64,000 bases of DNA from G963666895 sp963666895 (GCA_963666895.2 CAXXNS010000007.1:12674-76673); one strand, 5' to 3'; numbered from the stretch's first letter, positions 13,152 through 21,474 are shown. Notes: generated from the letters alone by a model not told the origin. Numbers and translations: made by a program.

Positions 13152-13487
13152 TCAGACCAGCCGTTTGAGTTCGTCGATCTCCTTTTCCAGATCCTCGACC
13201 TTCTCAACCAGGTCCACGATGATGCTCGCGCCCAGGGCGGACACGCCCAGATCCGCGGTCAGCCGCACCAGCTTGCGGATGCGGTACACGTCCCGGCGGC
13301 GGAACAGGTACTGGTCGGCCTTGGTCCTGAGCGGGGACACCCAGCCCAGTTCCACGATCTCGGCCATGCAGTCCGGCGTGACCGCGGTCAGGTCCACCAG
13401 CTCGGCCCAGGCCACCAGGTCGGAGCGCTCGGGCAGGCACAGGTCGGGCAGGCGCAAAAGGATTTCCTGAATACGTTTCGTGGTCAT
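13152..13487 (-). CDS. cbpM: CbpM-like MerR-type chaperone modulator
   Basis: A 111-residue protein with a MerR-like winged helix: the segment VELGWVSPLRTKADQYLFRRRDVYRIRKLVRL is the HTH with its wing. A C-terminal leucine/acidic coiled coil follows (VDLVEKVEDLEKEIDELKRLV). It is placed directly after the CbpA-type J-protein, 9 bases downstream. In E. coli, CbpM binds the J-domain of CbpA and blocks its co-chaperone function; a DNA-binding, HspR-like role is the alternative. Linkage to cbpA and clpB favours modulation of the chaperone set. Confidence 0.82.
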   Translation of the reverse strand: MTTKRIQEILLRLPDLCLPERSDLVAWAELVDLTAVTPDCMAEIVELGWVSPLRTKADQYLFRRRDVYRIRKLVRLTADLGVSALGASIIVDLVEKVEDLEKEIDELKRLV

Positions 13488-13496
13488 GCCTGCCCC

Positions 13497-14489
13497 CTAA
13501 AAATTCCTCGGATTGAATTCCGACTTCTTGGACAGCTCCTTGAAGAGCTTCTTCTCCACCTCGCTCATCTCGCTGGGCACCTTGACCATGACCCGGACCA
13601 GCTGGTCGCCGCGCTTGGCCCCGCAGCCCAGGCCCTTGCCCCGGATGCGCATCTTGCGGCCCGAGCTGGTGCCCGAGGGGATGTTCATGTCCACCGGGCC
13701 GTCCAGGGTGGGCACGCGGACCTTGGCTCCCAACGCCGCCTCCCAGGGGGTGACGGGCAGGTCCAGGATCAGGTTGTTGTCCCGCACCTTGTACAAATGG
13801 TGGGGCATGAGCTTGATGCGCAGGTACAGGTCTCCGGCCGAGCCGCCGCCCGCGCCGGGGTTGCCCTGCCCGGCCAGGCGGATGCGCTGGCCCTCGCGCA
13901 CGCCCGGAGGAATCTTGACCTCCAGGGTCTTGGTCTCCATGTGCGGGCGGCCGTCCGGGCCGCGGGTCTGCTCCTGCAGGGTGATGGACTTGGCGCCGCC
14001 CTGGTAGGCCTCTTCCAGGGTGATCTCGTAGGAGGCCTCGGAATCCGCGCCGCGCCTGGGCCGACGCTGGTATCCGCGGCCCCCGAAGCCGTTCTCGAAT
14101 CCGGAAAAGCCCTCGCCGGACTGGAACCCGCCGCCCCGGGAGAATCCGCCGCCGAAGATGGTCTCGAAGAAGTCGGAGAAGCCCCCGGCTCCGCCGCCCT
14201 GGCCGCCGAAGTCGAAACGCACGTTCTCGTAGCCCGGAGGCGGCTGGTACCCGCCCTGCTGGGACTGCTCCCAGTTGGGGCCGAGCTGGTCGTAGAGCTT
14301 GCGCTTCTCCGGGTCCTTGAGAACCTCGTGGGCCTCGTTGACCTCCTTGAACCTGCCCTCGGCCTTGTCGTCGCCGGGGTTCAGGTCCGGGTGGTACTTG
14401 CGGGCCATCTTCTTGAAGGCCTTGGAGATCTCTTCCTTGGAAGCCTTCTTGTCCACGCCCAGAGTCTTGTAATAGTCCTTGTATTCCAC
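13497..14489 (-). CDS. cbpA: CbpA-type J-domain co-chaperone (DnaJ without zinc finger)
   Basis: A 330-residue class-II J-protein that delivers substrates to DnaK. The J-domain is residues ~3-70 with the HPD motif (KYHPDLNPGDD). A Gly/Phe-rich segment follows (GFSDFFETIFGGGFSRGGGF), then the two beta domains. The CxxCxGxG repeats of DnaJ are absent. The start is a GTG at 14489 behind a GAAGGG site; the frame is open further upstream, but those codons precede the promoter and show no J-domain sequence. It leads the cbpA-cbpM-clpB operon and is probably the main J-protein encoded in this region. Confidence 0.93.
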   Translation of the reverse strand: MEYKDYYKTLGVDKKASKEEISKAFKKMARKYHPDLNPGDDKAEGRFKEVNEAHEVLKDPEKRKLYDQLGPNWEQSQQGGYQPPPGYENVRFDFGGQGGGAGGFSDFFETIFGGGFSRGGGFQSGEGFSGFENGFGGRGYQRRPRRGADSEASYEITLEEAYQGGAKSITLQEQTRGPDGRPHMETKTLEVKIPPGVREGQRIRLAGQGNPGAGGGSAGDLYLRIKLMPHHLYKVRDNNLILDLPVTPWEAALGAKVRVPTLDGPVDMNIPSGTSSGRKMRIRGKGLGCGAKRGDQLVRVMVKVPSEMSEVEKKLFKELSKKSEFNPRNF

Positions 14490-14515
14490 TGCGGTGCGTC
14501 CCTTCTCCTGGAGGT

Positions 14516-14578
14516 CGGGAGAGCGGATTCGCCCGCTCCCGCCATTGTCCAGAATAAGCCCCGTCAGTGGATAGTCAA
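14516..14578 (-). promoter_or_regulatory. Promoter and leader hairpin of cbpA-cbpM-clpB
   Basis: On the minus strand TTGACT (14573-14578) and TATTCT (14551-14556) are 16 bases apart. They are followed by an inverted repeat (CGGGAGCGG / CCGCTCTCCCG, 14516-14541, with a 2-base bulge) that would form near the 5' end of the message. The core GGGGCTTATTC and the downstream ACAATGGC closely resemble the grpE promoter. Confidence 0.55.
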
Positions 14579-14613
14579 GCGGAAGTGCGGGAGTTTTCCA
14601 CAGGCCGGGCCGC

Positions 14614-15336
14614 CTAATCGTCCCGGTGATAGGCGCGCGCGTCCGGGTTCCAGCAGTAGTAGCAACGGTCCTTGAGCTGGAACGCGCGGACCAGGAGCAT
14701 GCCCGCGGCGAATCCCCCGGCATGGGCCCACCAGGCGATGTTGGCCGCCCCGCCCGCCTGGGATACGAGCCCGGAGATGACCTGGATGGCGAACCACACG
14801 CCCAGGAAAAGGACGGCCGGAATCTCGAAAAAAAGCGGGATAAAGAAGATGGGGATCAGGGTCAGGACCTTGCCGTGGGGATAGAGCAGGAAATAAGCCC
14901 CCAGCACCCCGGCCACGGCCCCGGAGGCCCCGACGATGGGCACCCGCGCGTCCAGGTTGAAGGCCATGTGCACGGCCACGGCCGCCAGCCCGCAGATCAG
15001 GTAGAAGGCCGCGAACCGCCACGGACCCATGACGTCCTCGATGTTGTCCGCGAAGATCCAGAGCATCCACAAATTGAGGATGATGTGCAGCAGGCCGTCG
15101 TGCAGGAACATGTAGGTCAGGGGGGGGACGAGCAGCGAGCCCCGGTATCCCACGGCGGCCGCCCAGTCCGGGTCCACGTAGCGGTAGGGAACCACGCCGA
15201 AAAGATGAAACAGCTCGGCCCGCTGGAGCACGGGCAGGGTCAGCTCGTACCCGAAGGCCAGCGCGTTGAGGGCCAGGATGACGACCAGGGCCACGGGGAA
15301 ATGCACCCGGGGGATGGTGTCGCGCAGGGGGATCAC
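14614..15336 (-). CDS. Rhomboid-family intramembrane serine protease
   Basis: A 240-residue membrane protein with six or seven helices. The catalytic dyad is visible: Ser138 in GASGAVAG and His205 in WWAHAGGF. The supporting HxxxN is at His84/Asn88 (LHIILNLW). Rhomboids cleave transmembrane helices of substrate proteins within the inner membrane. The start is GTG at 15336 behind a GGAGAG site. It overlaps the stop of the upstream RluD-CoaE gene by four bases (GTGA), so translation is coupled. The C-terminal tail carries a CYYC motif (residues 225-228) facing the cytoplasm, of unknown use. The physiological substrate is unknown. Confidence 0.9.
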   Translation of the reverse strand: MIPLRDTIPRVHFPVALVVILALNALAFGYELTLPVLQRAELFHLFGVVPYRYVDPDWAAAVGYRGSLLVPPLTYMFLHDGLLHIILNLWMLWIFADNIEDVMGPWRFAAFYLICGLAAVAVHMAFNLDARVPIVGASGAVAGVLGAYFLLYPHGKVLTLIPIFFIPLFFEIPAVLFLGVWFAIQVISGLVSQAGGAANIAWWAHAGGFAAGMLLVRAFQLKDRCYYCWNPDARAYHRDD

Positions 15337-16982
15337 GCAGGGCTCTCCTGTTCCCCCACCCGCTCGATCAACGCCGAGATGCGGGCCGTTTCCCGCTCCT
15401 GCCGCCGATCGGCCAGCCAGGCGCAGACCCGAACCAGGGCCTTGGCCTTGTCCCGCAGTTCCCCCGGGCTGCCGGAGTTGTCCACCACCAGCTGGCTGGC
15501 CCGTATCTTGTCCGGGCCGGGCCACTGCCAGGAGTCGAACGCGGCCAACACGGCCGGGTCCAATCCCCGCTGCTCGCGAAACACGCCGGTGCGCAAGGAT
15601 TCGGGGCACCAGACCCCGGCCACCGCGTCCACCAGTTCCCGGCCCGGCCAGCCGCCTTCCAGAAGCAGGGCTACTTCAGCAAAAGCGGCTGGGGCGAATC
15701 CGGCCGGAGCGTCCTCGTGGGCGGCGAAGAATTCCCGGGCCCGGTGCTCGACCATGGGGTGCACCAGGTCCATGACCTCGCGCCGCAGGGTCTCGGATTC
15801 GAGCATGGCCCCGAGCAGCGCCCTCTTGTCCACGCTTCCGTCCGGGGCGGTGTAGGCCCCGCCGAACCGGGCCTGGATCATGGCCGCGCCGTCCCCGCCC
15901 GGGCCGTAGAGCTCGGCCACGCAGTCGTCGGCCCGGAACACGGGCGCGCCCTGTTCCTCGAGAAACTTCATGAGCGAGGACTTGCCGCTGCCGGCCAGAC
16001 CGACCACGCCCACCTTGAGGCAGGCGCGCGCGGCCTGGGACAGCAGGTCCAGCATGTCCTTGGGCACGGGAGCGCGAAAGACCAGGGGCTCCCCGGTTAT
16101 GGGGTGGTCCAGGCCCAGGCGCAAGGCGTGGAGCATGACGCGCGGGGCGGAAAATTGGCCATGCTTCCGGGGTCCGTAGGTGTCGTCGCCGATGAGCGGG
16201 TGGCCCAGGTGGGCCATGTGGACCCGGACCTGGTGGGTGCGGCCGGTATGGATGCGCACGGCCACCAGGGACATTCGGCCGCGCGGGTCGGTCCACAGCC
16301 GCTGCCAGTCGGACCGGGCCGGACGGCCGCCCTTGACGGCCACGGCCATGCGCACCTTGCTCTTGGGGTCGCGGCCGATGGGCTCCTCGATGATCCCGGA
16401 GTCGGGTCCGCCATATCCGCCCGGACGGCCATGCACGATGGCCAGATAGTGCTTGATGGTCCTGCGCTCGGCAAAGGCCTCGGACAGGGCCAGCCGGGCG
16501 GCCTCGGTGCGGACCGCGGCCATGACTCCGGTGGTGGGCTTGTCCAGCCGGTGCACGATGCCCGGCCGGGCCGGGTCCAGCGCGGCCATGTCCGGCCAGC
16601 GGGCCACCAGCCTGTGGGCCAGGGTCGGGCCCTGCTCCCCGGGCGCGGGATGGGTGGAGATGCCGGCCGGCTTGTCCACCACCACCAGATGCTCGTCCTC
16701 GTACAGCACGGGCAAAGGCCCGTGGTCCGGGGGCAACGCCGCATCCGGACTTGCCCCGGGCTCGCCCGTGAGCACGAGTTCCTGGCCCGCTTCCACGCGC
16801 TGGGACGCGTTCTTGGCCGGGACGTTGTCCACCAGGGCCAAGCCCTGGGAAATCCAGGCCTGGACGCGCCCCCGGGACACGCTCTGGTCAGCCAGGCGGG
16901 CAGCCAGCACGCGGTCCAGCCGCTGGCCGGATTCGTCCTCTTCGGCCGTGAAGCGCCATGTGGTTTCGTAAGAATCGGCCAT
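15333..16982 (-). CDS. coaE: Fusion: RluD-type rRNA pseudouridine synthase + dephospho-CoA kinase
   Basis: A 549-residue two-enzyme protein. Residues ~18-65 form an S4 RNA-binding domain. Residues ~90-310 are an RluA/RluD-family pseudouridine synthase with catalytic Asp147 in HRLDKPTTG and the closing motif HTGRTHQVRVH. Residues ~322-549 are a dephospho-CoA kinase with P-loop GLAGSGKSS (328-336), followed by the FRADD and LLLEGGWPG segments. The kinase phosphorylates dephospho-CoA in the last step of CoA synthesis. All key residues of both halves are present, so both activities are likely. The symbol coaE covers only the kinase half. It is translationally coupled to the rhomboid gene. Confidence 0.9.
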   Translation of the reverse strand: MADSYETTWRFTAEEDESGQRLDRVLAARLADQSVSRGRVQAWISQGLALVDNVPAKNASQRVEAGQELVLTGEPGASPDAALPPDHGPLPVLYEDEHLVVVDKPAGISTHPAPGEQGPTLAHRLVARWPDMAALDPARPGIVHRLDKPTTGVMAAVRTEAARLALSEAFAERRTIKHYLAIVHGRPGGYGGPDSGIIEEPIGRDPKSKVRMAVAVKGGRPARSDWQRLWTDPRGRMSLVAVRIHTGRTHQVRVHMAHLGHPLIGDDTYGPRKHGQFSAPRVMLHALRLGLDHPITGEPLVFRAPVPKDMLDLLSQAARACLKVGVVGLAGSGKSSLMKFLEEQGAPVFRADDCVAELYGPGGDGAAMIQARFGGAYTAPDGSVDKRALLGAMLESETLRREVMDLVHPMVEHRAREFFAAHEDAPAGFAPAAFAEVALLLEGGWPGRELVDAVAGVWCPESLRTGVFREQRGLDPAVLAAFDSWQWPGPDKIRASQLVVDNSGSPGELRDKAKALVRVCAWLADRRQERETARISALIERVGEQESPA

Positions 16983-17109
16983 GACTTCACGCTATAGCCC
17001 CAATCGAACCAAAACGAAACCGAATCCAAAGGACGGACGGTCCTGGGCGGCGGGCCCCCATGTAAAGCCGTTAGAAAATGCCGCGTCCCCCAAGGGATTT
17101 CAGCGGGGG

Positions 17110-17195
17110 TTGACCGGAGCGGAAACTGGTGGGTAAACCGAATCGATTTGGCGCGAAAAATTTCGGACCCACCATCAGCAGGAGGAAAACGACAA
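17110..17195 (+). promoter_or_regulatory. Putative promoter and leader of upp-uraA
   Basis: TTGACC at 17110-17115 is followed after 17-18 bases by a weak -10 (GTAAAC/TAAACC). The leader holds an 8-base inverted repeat, TGGTGGGT (17127-17134) and ACCCACCA (17167-17174), enclosing 32 bases, just upstream of the AGGAGG site at 17180-17185. No PyrR anti-terminator consensus is recognised. The pairing may be fortuitous. The rest of the 213-base gap after the RluD-CoaE gene shows nothing else. Confidence 0.3.
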
Positions 17196-17822
17196 GTGGC
17201 GTTCCATGTAGTTGACCATCCCCTGATCCGGCACAAAATCGGCCTCCTGCGGAAAAACGACATCTCCACCAGCCATTTCCGGGCTTTGTCCACGGAAATC
17301 ACCCGCCTGTTGACCTACGAGGCCACCAAGGATTTGAGCACCGAACCGGCCACCATCCAGGGCTGGGCCGGGCCCGTGGACGTGGAAAAAATCGAGGGCA
17401 AGATGGTCACCGTGGTGCCCATCCTGCGCGCCGGGCTGGGCATGTTGGACGGAGTCTACGACATGATCCCCGGGGCCAAGGTCTCGGTGGTCGGGTTCTA
17501 CCGCAACGAGGAGACCCTCCAGCCGGTGCAGTACTACGTCAAGCTGGCCAAGAACATCGAAGAGCGGCTGGCCATCATCCTGGACCCCATGCTGGCCACG
17601 GGCGGCACCTTCGCCGCCACCATCAAACTTCTCAAGGACGCGGGCTGCAAGAACATCCGCGGGCTGTGTCTGGTGGCAGCGCCCGAGGGCGTCAAACGCA
17701 TCATGGACAACCACCCGGACGTGGACGTCTACGCCGCGGCCCTGGACGAGAAGCTCAACGACATCGGCTACATCATTCCCGGCCTGGGAGACGCTGGAGA
17801 CAAAATTTTCGGAACCAAGTAG
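17196..17822 (+). CDS. upp: Uracil phosphoribosyltransferase
   Basis: A 208-residue enzyme that converts uracil and PRPP to UMP in pyrimidine salvage. The start is GTG at 17196 (VAFHVVDHPLIRHKIGLLR), placed 10 bases after a perfect AGGAGG. The longer frame reaching back to 17148 would add 16 unrelated residues that include the ribosome binding site. The PRPP-binding loop is DPMLATGGTF and the uracil-binding C-terminus is GYIIPGLGDAGDKIFGTK. The uracil permease gene follows 37 bases later, giving an uptake-plus-salvage operon. Confidence 0.97.
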   Translation: MAFHVVDHPLIRHKIGLLRKNDISTSHFRALSTEITRLLTYEATKDLSTEPATIQGWAGPVDVEKIEGKMVTVVPILRAGLGMLDGVYDMIPGAKVSVVGFYRNEETLQPVQYYVKLAKNIEERLAIILDPMLATGGTFAATIKLLKDAGCKNIRGLCLVAAPEGVKRIMDNHPDVDVYAAALDEKLNDIGYIIPGLGDAGDKIFGTK

Positions 17823-17859
17823 GGGGCGCCGCGTACCCGCCCCTGCCAAAGGAGGGATC

Positions 17860-19344
17860 ATGAGCGACATTCATTCCACGAACTACAGCCTGCGCCTCAA
17901 AGACAGCATCCTCGGAGCCCAGATGCTTTTCGTGGCCTTCGGGGCCCTGGTGCTGGTGCCCATCCTGGTGGGCCTGGACGCCAACGTGGCCCTGTTCACG
18001 GCCGGCGCGGGAACCCTGGTCTTCCAGGTCATCACCAGGGGCAAGGTGCCGGTGTTCCTGGCCTCCAGCTTCGCCTTCATCGCGCCCATCGGCTTCGGGG
18101 TGCAGGAATGGGGCATTCCCGGAACCCTGTGCGGCCTGTTCGCGGCCGGACTGCTCTACGTGGTCCTGTCCTTCATGGTCCGCTGGGGCGGCGTTGGCCT
18201 GCTCAAGCGCGTCCTGCCCCCGGTGGTCACCGGCCCGGTGATCATGGTCATCGGCCTGATCCTGGCCCCGGTGGCCGTGAACATGGCCCTGGGCCTGGGC
18301 GGCGACGGCAGTGTGGTCCTGGCGCCCTCGGACGTGGCCATCCCCATCGCCCTGGCCTCCCTGGCCGCCACCATCCTGTTCTCCCTGCTGGGCAAGGGCT
18401 GGCTCAAGCTGGTGCCCATCCTGGGCGGCATCGCCGTGGGCTACCTGCTGTCCCTGATCTTCGACATCACCGGCCTGACCGGCGCGGCCTTCGACGCCCT
18501 CAACGCCTCGCGCACCGCCCTGGAGGCCGACATCGCCACCAAGGTGGCCGCCGGACAAGCCGTGGCCCCGCTGATCCCCAGCTTCGCCGGTCCCGAGCTG
18601 CTGAACTTCGGCGGCATCGTCAAGGCCCCCTGGCTGGCCGTGCCCAACTTCACCTTCCCCTCCTGGTCCAACTGGAACTGGGCGGCCACCCTGTTCATCG
18701 TTCCCGTGGCCATCGCCCCGGCCATCGAGCACTTCGGCGACGTGCTGGCCATCGGCGGCATCACGGGCAAGGACTACGTCAACAACCCGGGCATCAAGAA
18801 CACCATGCTCGGCGACGGCATCGCCACCTCCCTGGCCGCATGCCTGGGCGGCCCGCCCAACACCACCTACTCCGAGGTCTCGGGCGCGGTGGCCCTGACC
18901 CGGGCCTTCAACCCGGCCATCATGACCTGGGCCGCGGTCACGGCCATCCTGCTGGCCTTCGTGGGCAAGCTGGGCGGCATCCTGCAGTCCATCCCCACCC
19001 CGGTCATGGGCGGCATCATGATCCTGCTCTTCGGAGCCATCACCACCATCGGCATCAACACCCTGGTCAAGTCCGGCGAGGACCTGATGCAGGCCCGGAA
19101 CATGTCCATCGTGGCCCTGATCCTGGTCATCGGCCTGGGCGGCCTGGTCCTGCCCGTGGGCGACTTCCTGATCACCGTGTTCGGCTGGATCGGCGTGGAC
19201 CTGACCATCGGCAAGATGGGCCTGGAGGGCATCGGCCTGGCCGGTATCCTGGGCGTGGTCCTGAATCTGGTCCTGCCCGGCCGCAAGGCCGCGCAAGCGA
19301 CCACCCCGCCCGAGGAGCTGATTGATCCCCAGAATATGCCCTAA
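17860..19344 (+). CDS. uraA: Uracil/xanthine permease, NCS2 family
   Basis: A 494-residue inner-membrane permease with 13-14 hydrophobic helices. It imports uracil (family includes UraA, PyrP and xanthine permeases). The NCS2 signature appears as GDGIATSLAACLGGPPNTTYSE, with the essential Glu of the preceding helix in the segment AIEHFGDVLAIGGITG. AAAGGAGG lies before ATG 17860. Being directly behind upp, uracil is the most likely substrate. A strong terminator follows. Its length is somewhat above E. coli UraA (~430), with an expanded periplasmic loop around residues 200-260. Confidence 0.93.
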   Translation: MSDIHSTNYSLRLKDSILGAQMLFVAFGALVLVPILVGLDANVALFTAGAGTLVFQVITRGKVPVFLASSFAFIAPIGFGVQEWGIPGTLCGLFAAGLLYVVLSFMVRWGGVGLLKRVLPPVVTGPVIMVIGLILAPVAVNMALGLGGDGSVVLAPSDVAIPIALASLAATILFSLLGKGWLKLVPILGGIAVGYLLSLIFDITGLTGAAFDALNASRTALEADIATKVAAGQAVAPLIPSFAGPELLNFGGIVKAPWLAVPNFTFPSWSNWNWAATLFIVPVAIAPAIEHFGDVLAIGGITGKDYVNNPGIKNTMLGDGIATSLAACLGGPPNTTYSEVSGAVALTRAFNPAIMTWAAVTAILLAFVGKLGGILQSIPTPVMGGIMILLFGAITTIGINTLVKSGEDLMQARNMSIVALILVIGLGGLVLPVGDFLITVFGWIGVDLTIGKMGLEGIGLAGILGVVLNLVLPGRKAAQATTPPEELIDPQNMP

Positions 19345-19368
19345 CCCTCCGGCGAACCGAAACCAACA

Positions 19369-19397
19369 GGGCGGCCCTTTGCGGCCGCCCTTTTTTT
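19369..19397 (+). terminator. Rho-independent terminator after uraA
   Basis: GGGCGGCC and GGCCGCCC pair around a 6-base loop and are followed by seven T residues. It ends the upp-uraA operon. The next gene's start codon comes only 8 bases later. Confidence 0.92.
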
Positions 19398-19404
19398 CCG
19401 TACA

Positions 19405-20181
19405 ATGTCAGCCATGAAAACCACCGTCACCGGCCTGGTGCTCACCTATCAGGGCGAACGCCTGCTCGAGCGCTGCCTGGCCTCCCTGGACTTCTGCGAC
19501 AAGCTCATCGTGGTGGACTCCCAGTCCACGGACCGCACCCGTCAGATCGCCGAGGCGGCCGGGGCCCGGGTGGAGGTGCGGCCCTGGCCCGGGCCCGTGG
19601 ACCAGTTCCGGTTCGCCCTGGGCCTCGTCGACACGGACTGGGTGGTGTCCCTGGACCAGGACGAGCATCTGTCCGCCGAGCTGCGGGATTCCATCGTCCA
19701 GGCCCTGGAGGCCGAGGAAGACGAATACGAGGACATGGCCGGGTACTGGGTCAGCCGCCGCTCCTTCTACTTCAACCGCTTCATGAAGCACTCGGGCTGG
19801 TACCCGGACCGGCTGCTCAGGGTGTTCCGGGCCGGACGCATGTCGGTCACTGCCTCGGGCGCGCACTACCATTTCTCGCCCCAGGGCCGCACCGAGCGGC
19901 TCAAGGGCGACATCGTGCACTACCCCTACCGGAGCTTCAGGGAACACCTGGACAAGATCAATTCCTACGCCCAGCAGGCCGCGGACGAAATGCGGGCCAA
20001 GGGCAAGAGGGGCGGGCTGTTCAAGGCCGTGGCCCACGCCAAGCTGCGCTTCCTCAAGCTCTACGTCCTCAAGCTCGGCCTGCTGGACGGCCGGGCCGGG
20101 TTCATCAACGCCCTGGCCGGGGCCTACTACGCCTTCCAGAAGTACATAAGGATCGAGGAAAAAGGGGATTGGGGGGAGTGA
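19405..20181 (+). CDS. Family 2 glycosyltransferase, WaaE/KdtX-like
   Basis: A 258-residue GT-A-fold enzyme of the type that adds beta-1,4-glucose to the heptose of the LPS inner core. The nucleotide-sugar site reads VVDSQSTDRT and the metal/acceptor motif SLDQDEHLS. The family-typical R-SFYFNRFMKHSGWYPDRLLRVFR segment and a basic amphipathic C-terminus (KAVAHAKLRFLKLYVLKLG) are present. The start may be ATG 19405 or, equally well, ATG 19414; neither has a clear ribosome binding site and the uraA terminator abuts the gene. A bidirectional terminator follows. LPS core is the expected target but the acceptor is inferred. Confidence 0.83.
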   Translation: MSAMKTTVTGLVLTYQGERLLERCLASLDFCDKLIVVDSQSTDRTRQIAEAAGARVEVRPWPGPVDQFRFALGLVDTDWVVSLDQDEHLSAELRDSIVQALEAEEDEYEDMAGYWVSRRSFYFNRFMKHSGWYPDRLLRVFRAGRMSVTASGAHYHFSPQGRTERLKGDIVHYPYRSFREHLDKINSYAQQAADEMRAKGKRGGLFKAVAHAKLRFLKLYVLKLGLLDGRAGFINALAGAYYAFQKYIRIEEKGDWGE

Positions 20182-20228
20182 CGCCTCCGGCGGCCAAGGG
20201 GCAAGCCCCTTGGAACCCCGAATATAAA

Positions 20229-20267
20229 AGGCCCCGTCCGGAATCCCGAACGGGGCTTGTTTGTTTC
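20229..20267. terminator. Bidirectional terminator between convergent genes
   Basis: GCCCCGT and ACGGGGC close a hairpin (20231-20256). It is followed on the plus strand by TTGTTTGTTT and on the minus strand by CTTTTATATT. It serves both the glycosyltransferase gene and the AhpD-like gene ending at 20282. Confidence 0.75.
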
Positions 20268-20281
20268 GAAGTCGGGGTCAA

Positions 20282-20797
20282 CTAGCTTGAAAACGCGGTC
20301 ATGAGCGTGGCCCCGGCCCCCATGTTGGCGCCGATGAAACAGGCGTCAAAGATGTCCGAGTCCGACCAGCCCGCCTGGCGGCAGCGCTCAATGACCTCCT
20401 TGGTCACCAGGGCCGGGTTCCGCAGCATGTCAGCCACCACCCCGAACAGCACCACCTCGTTCGGCTCCAGGGGAGCCTTGGACGGATCGTCGACCATGGC
20501 GTCGAGCTCGGCCTGTCCCGCACCCATCCTGGTCAACATGCCGCCGTTGAATTCGACGCAATAGGGAAAACCGGCCAGGCGCGCCCCCAAATAGCGGATG
20601 GCGGCCTGAAGCTGGGCCGACAACTTGGGGTGGCTCATGAAATACCCGAGGCTCTTGCACAACACCTGCTGCACGCCCGGGCTGGCGCTGTACAGCTGAA
20701 ACGGCGCGGGGGGCTCCATTCCCTCGGGGAACAGGGAATAGTTTTCCTTGACCTGGCCCTCGGCCTCGGCCGGGGGGACGTACTTGATCTTGAACAT
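20282..20797 (-). CDS. AhpD-like / carboxymuconolactone decarboxylase-family protein
   Basis: A 171-residue all-helical protein. The helix GARLAGFPYCVEFNGGML resembles the core of AhpD-like peroxidase adaptors. However, the ExCxxCxxxH active site is reduced to a single Cys80, without the second Cys or the His. A classical alkylhydroperoxidase mechanism is therefore doubtful. ATG 20797 is preceded by AGGAGG. The gene lies 31 bases downstream of a TetR regulator read in the same direction, and the two probably form one autoregulated unit. Such pairs often respond to electrophiles or peroxides, which here is inference. Confidence 0.72.
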   Translation of the reverse strand: MFKIKYVPPAEAEGQVKENYSLFPEGMEPPAPFQLYSASPGVQQVLCKSLGYFMSHPKLSAQLQAAIRYLGARLAGFPYCVEFNGGMLTRMGAGQAELDAMVDDPSKAPLEPNEVVLFGVVADMLRNPALVTKEVIERCRQAGWSDSDIFDACFIGANMGAGATLMTAFSS

Positions 20798-20828
20798 GGC
20801 TCCTCCTGCTGGTTGTAAGGTTCGCTCC

Positions 20829-21422
20829 CTAGGGGGTCGGGACCTGCCCGAGCACCCGTTCCATGACCATGCGGCGGCAGCGGACCAGGGGGTCGCCGTT
20901 CTTCACCGTCTTCATGCGCAGGATCGCTCCCTCCCACGCCTCCACGATGAAACTGCCGGTCTCCTCCGTGTCCAGGTCCGGGGGCAGATCGCCCTGCTCC
21001 ACGGCCTCGGCCAAAACCTTGGCCATGAACCCGGACAGGCCGCCCAGGACGCTCTCCAGGCGCTCGCGCAGATCGGGCGACAGGTCGCCCAATTCCTGGG
21101 CCAGGTTGCCGAAGGGGCAGCCCTGCTCGTAGCCCAGGTCGGCGAACCGCTCCTCGCCCTTGCGGAAAAAGGCCTCCAGCCGCTCCAGGGGCGGGCGGCT
21201 TTGATCGAGCAGCACCCCGCCCACACTCTGGCCCAGGGTCTTGGCGTGGTACTCGACAACGGCCACGCCAAAGGCCTCCTTGCTGGGGAAATAATAGTAA
21301 AAGGAACCCTTGGGCACCTGGCAGGCGACCAGGATCTCCCGAATTCCCGTGTTGTTGTAGCCCTTGCGGTGGATGATCTCCGCGCCCGCAGCCACGATGC
21401 GTTCTCTTGTTTCGTCGCTCAT
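20829..21422 (-). CDS. TetR-family transcriptional regulator
   Basis: A 197-residue repressor. The start at ATG 21422 (MSDETRERIVAAGAEIIHRKG) gives the usual TetR N-terminus. The HTH spans residues ~27-46 (IREILVACQVPKGSFYYYFPSKEAF). The ligand domain contains GCPFGNLAQELGDLSPDLRERLE, a signature of the subgroup that controls efflux or detoxification genes. A 24-bp palindrome lies six bases upstream of the start codon, so the protein very likely represses its own gene and the AhpD-like gene behind it. The ligand is unknown. Confidence 0.9.
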   Translation of the reverse strand: MSDETRERIVAAGAEIIHRKGYNNTGIREILVACQVPKGSFYYYFPSKEAFGVAVVEYHAKTLGQSVGGVLLDQSRPPLERLEAFFRKGEERFADLGYEQGCPFGNLAQELGDLSPDLRERLESVLGGLSGFMAKVLAEAVEQGDLPPDLDTEETGSFIVEAWEGAILRMKTVKNGDPLVRCRRMVMERVLGQVPTP

Positions 21423-21427
21423 GGGGT

Positions 21428-21451
21428 TACTAGTAGACCGGTCGTCTAGTA
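21428..21451. promoter_or_regulatory. Palindromic operator upstream of the TetR gene
   Basis: TACTAG-nn-GACCGGTC-nn-CTAGTA is a 24-bp palindrome with 20 of 24 positions symmetric, six bases before the regulator's ATG. The GACCGGTC core resembles known TetR-family operators. Position and symmetry support autoregulation. Confidence 0.7.
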
Positions 21452-21474
21452 AGGTCAAGCATTTTGTCGAACAT

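Noticed and set aside
17148..17195. N-terminal extension of Upp from ATG 17148
   Set aside because: The extra 16 codons contain the AGGAGG site and do not resemble the family; GTG 17196 fits.
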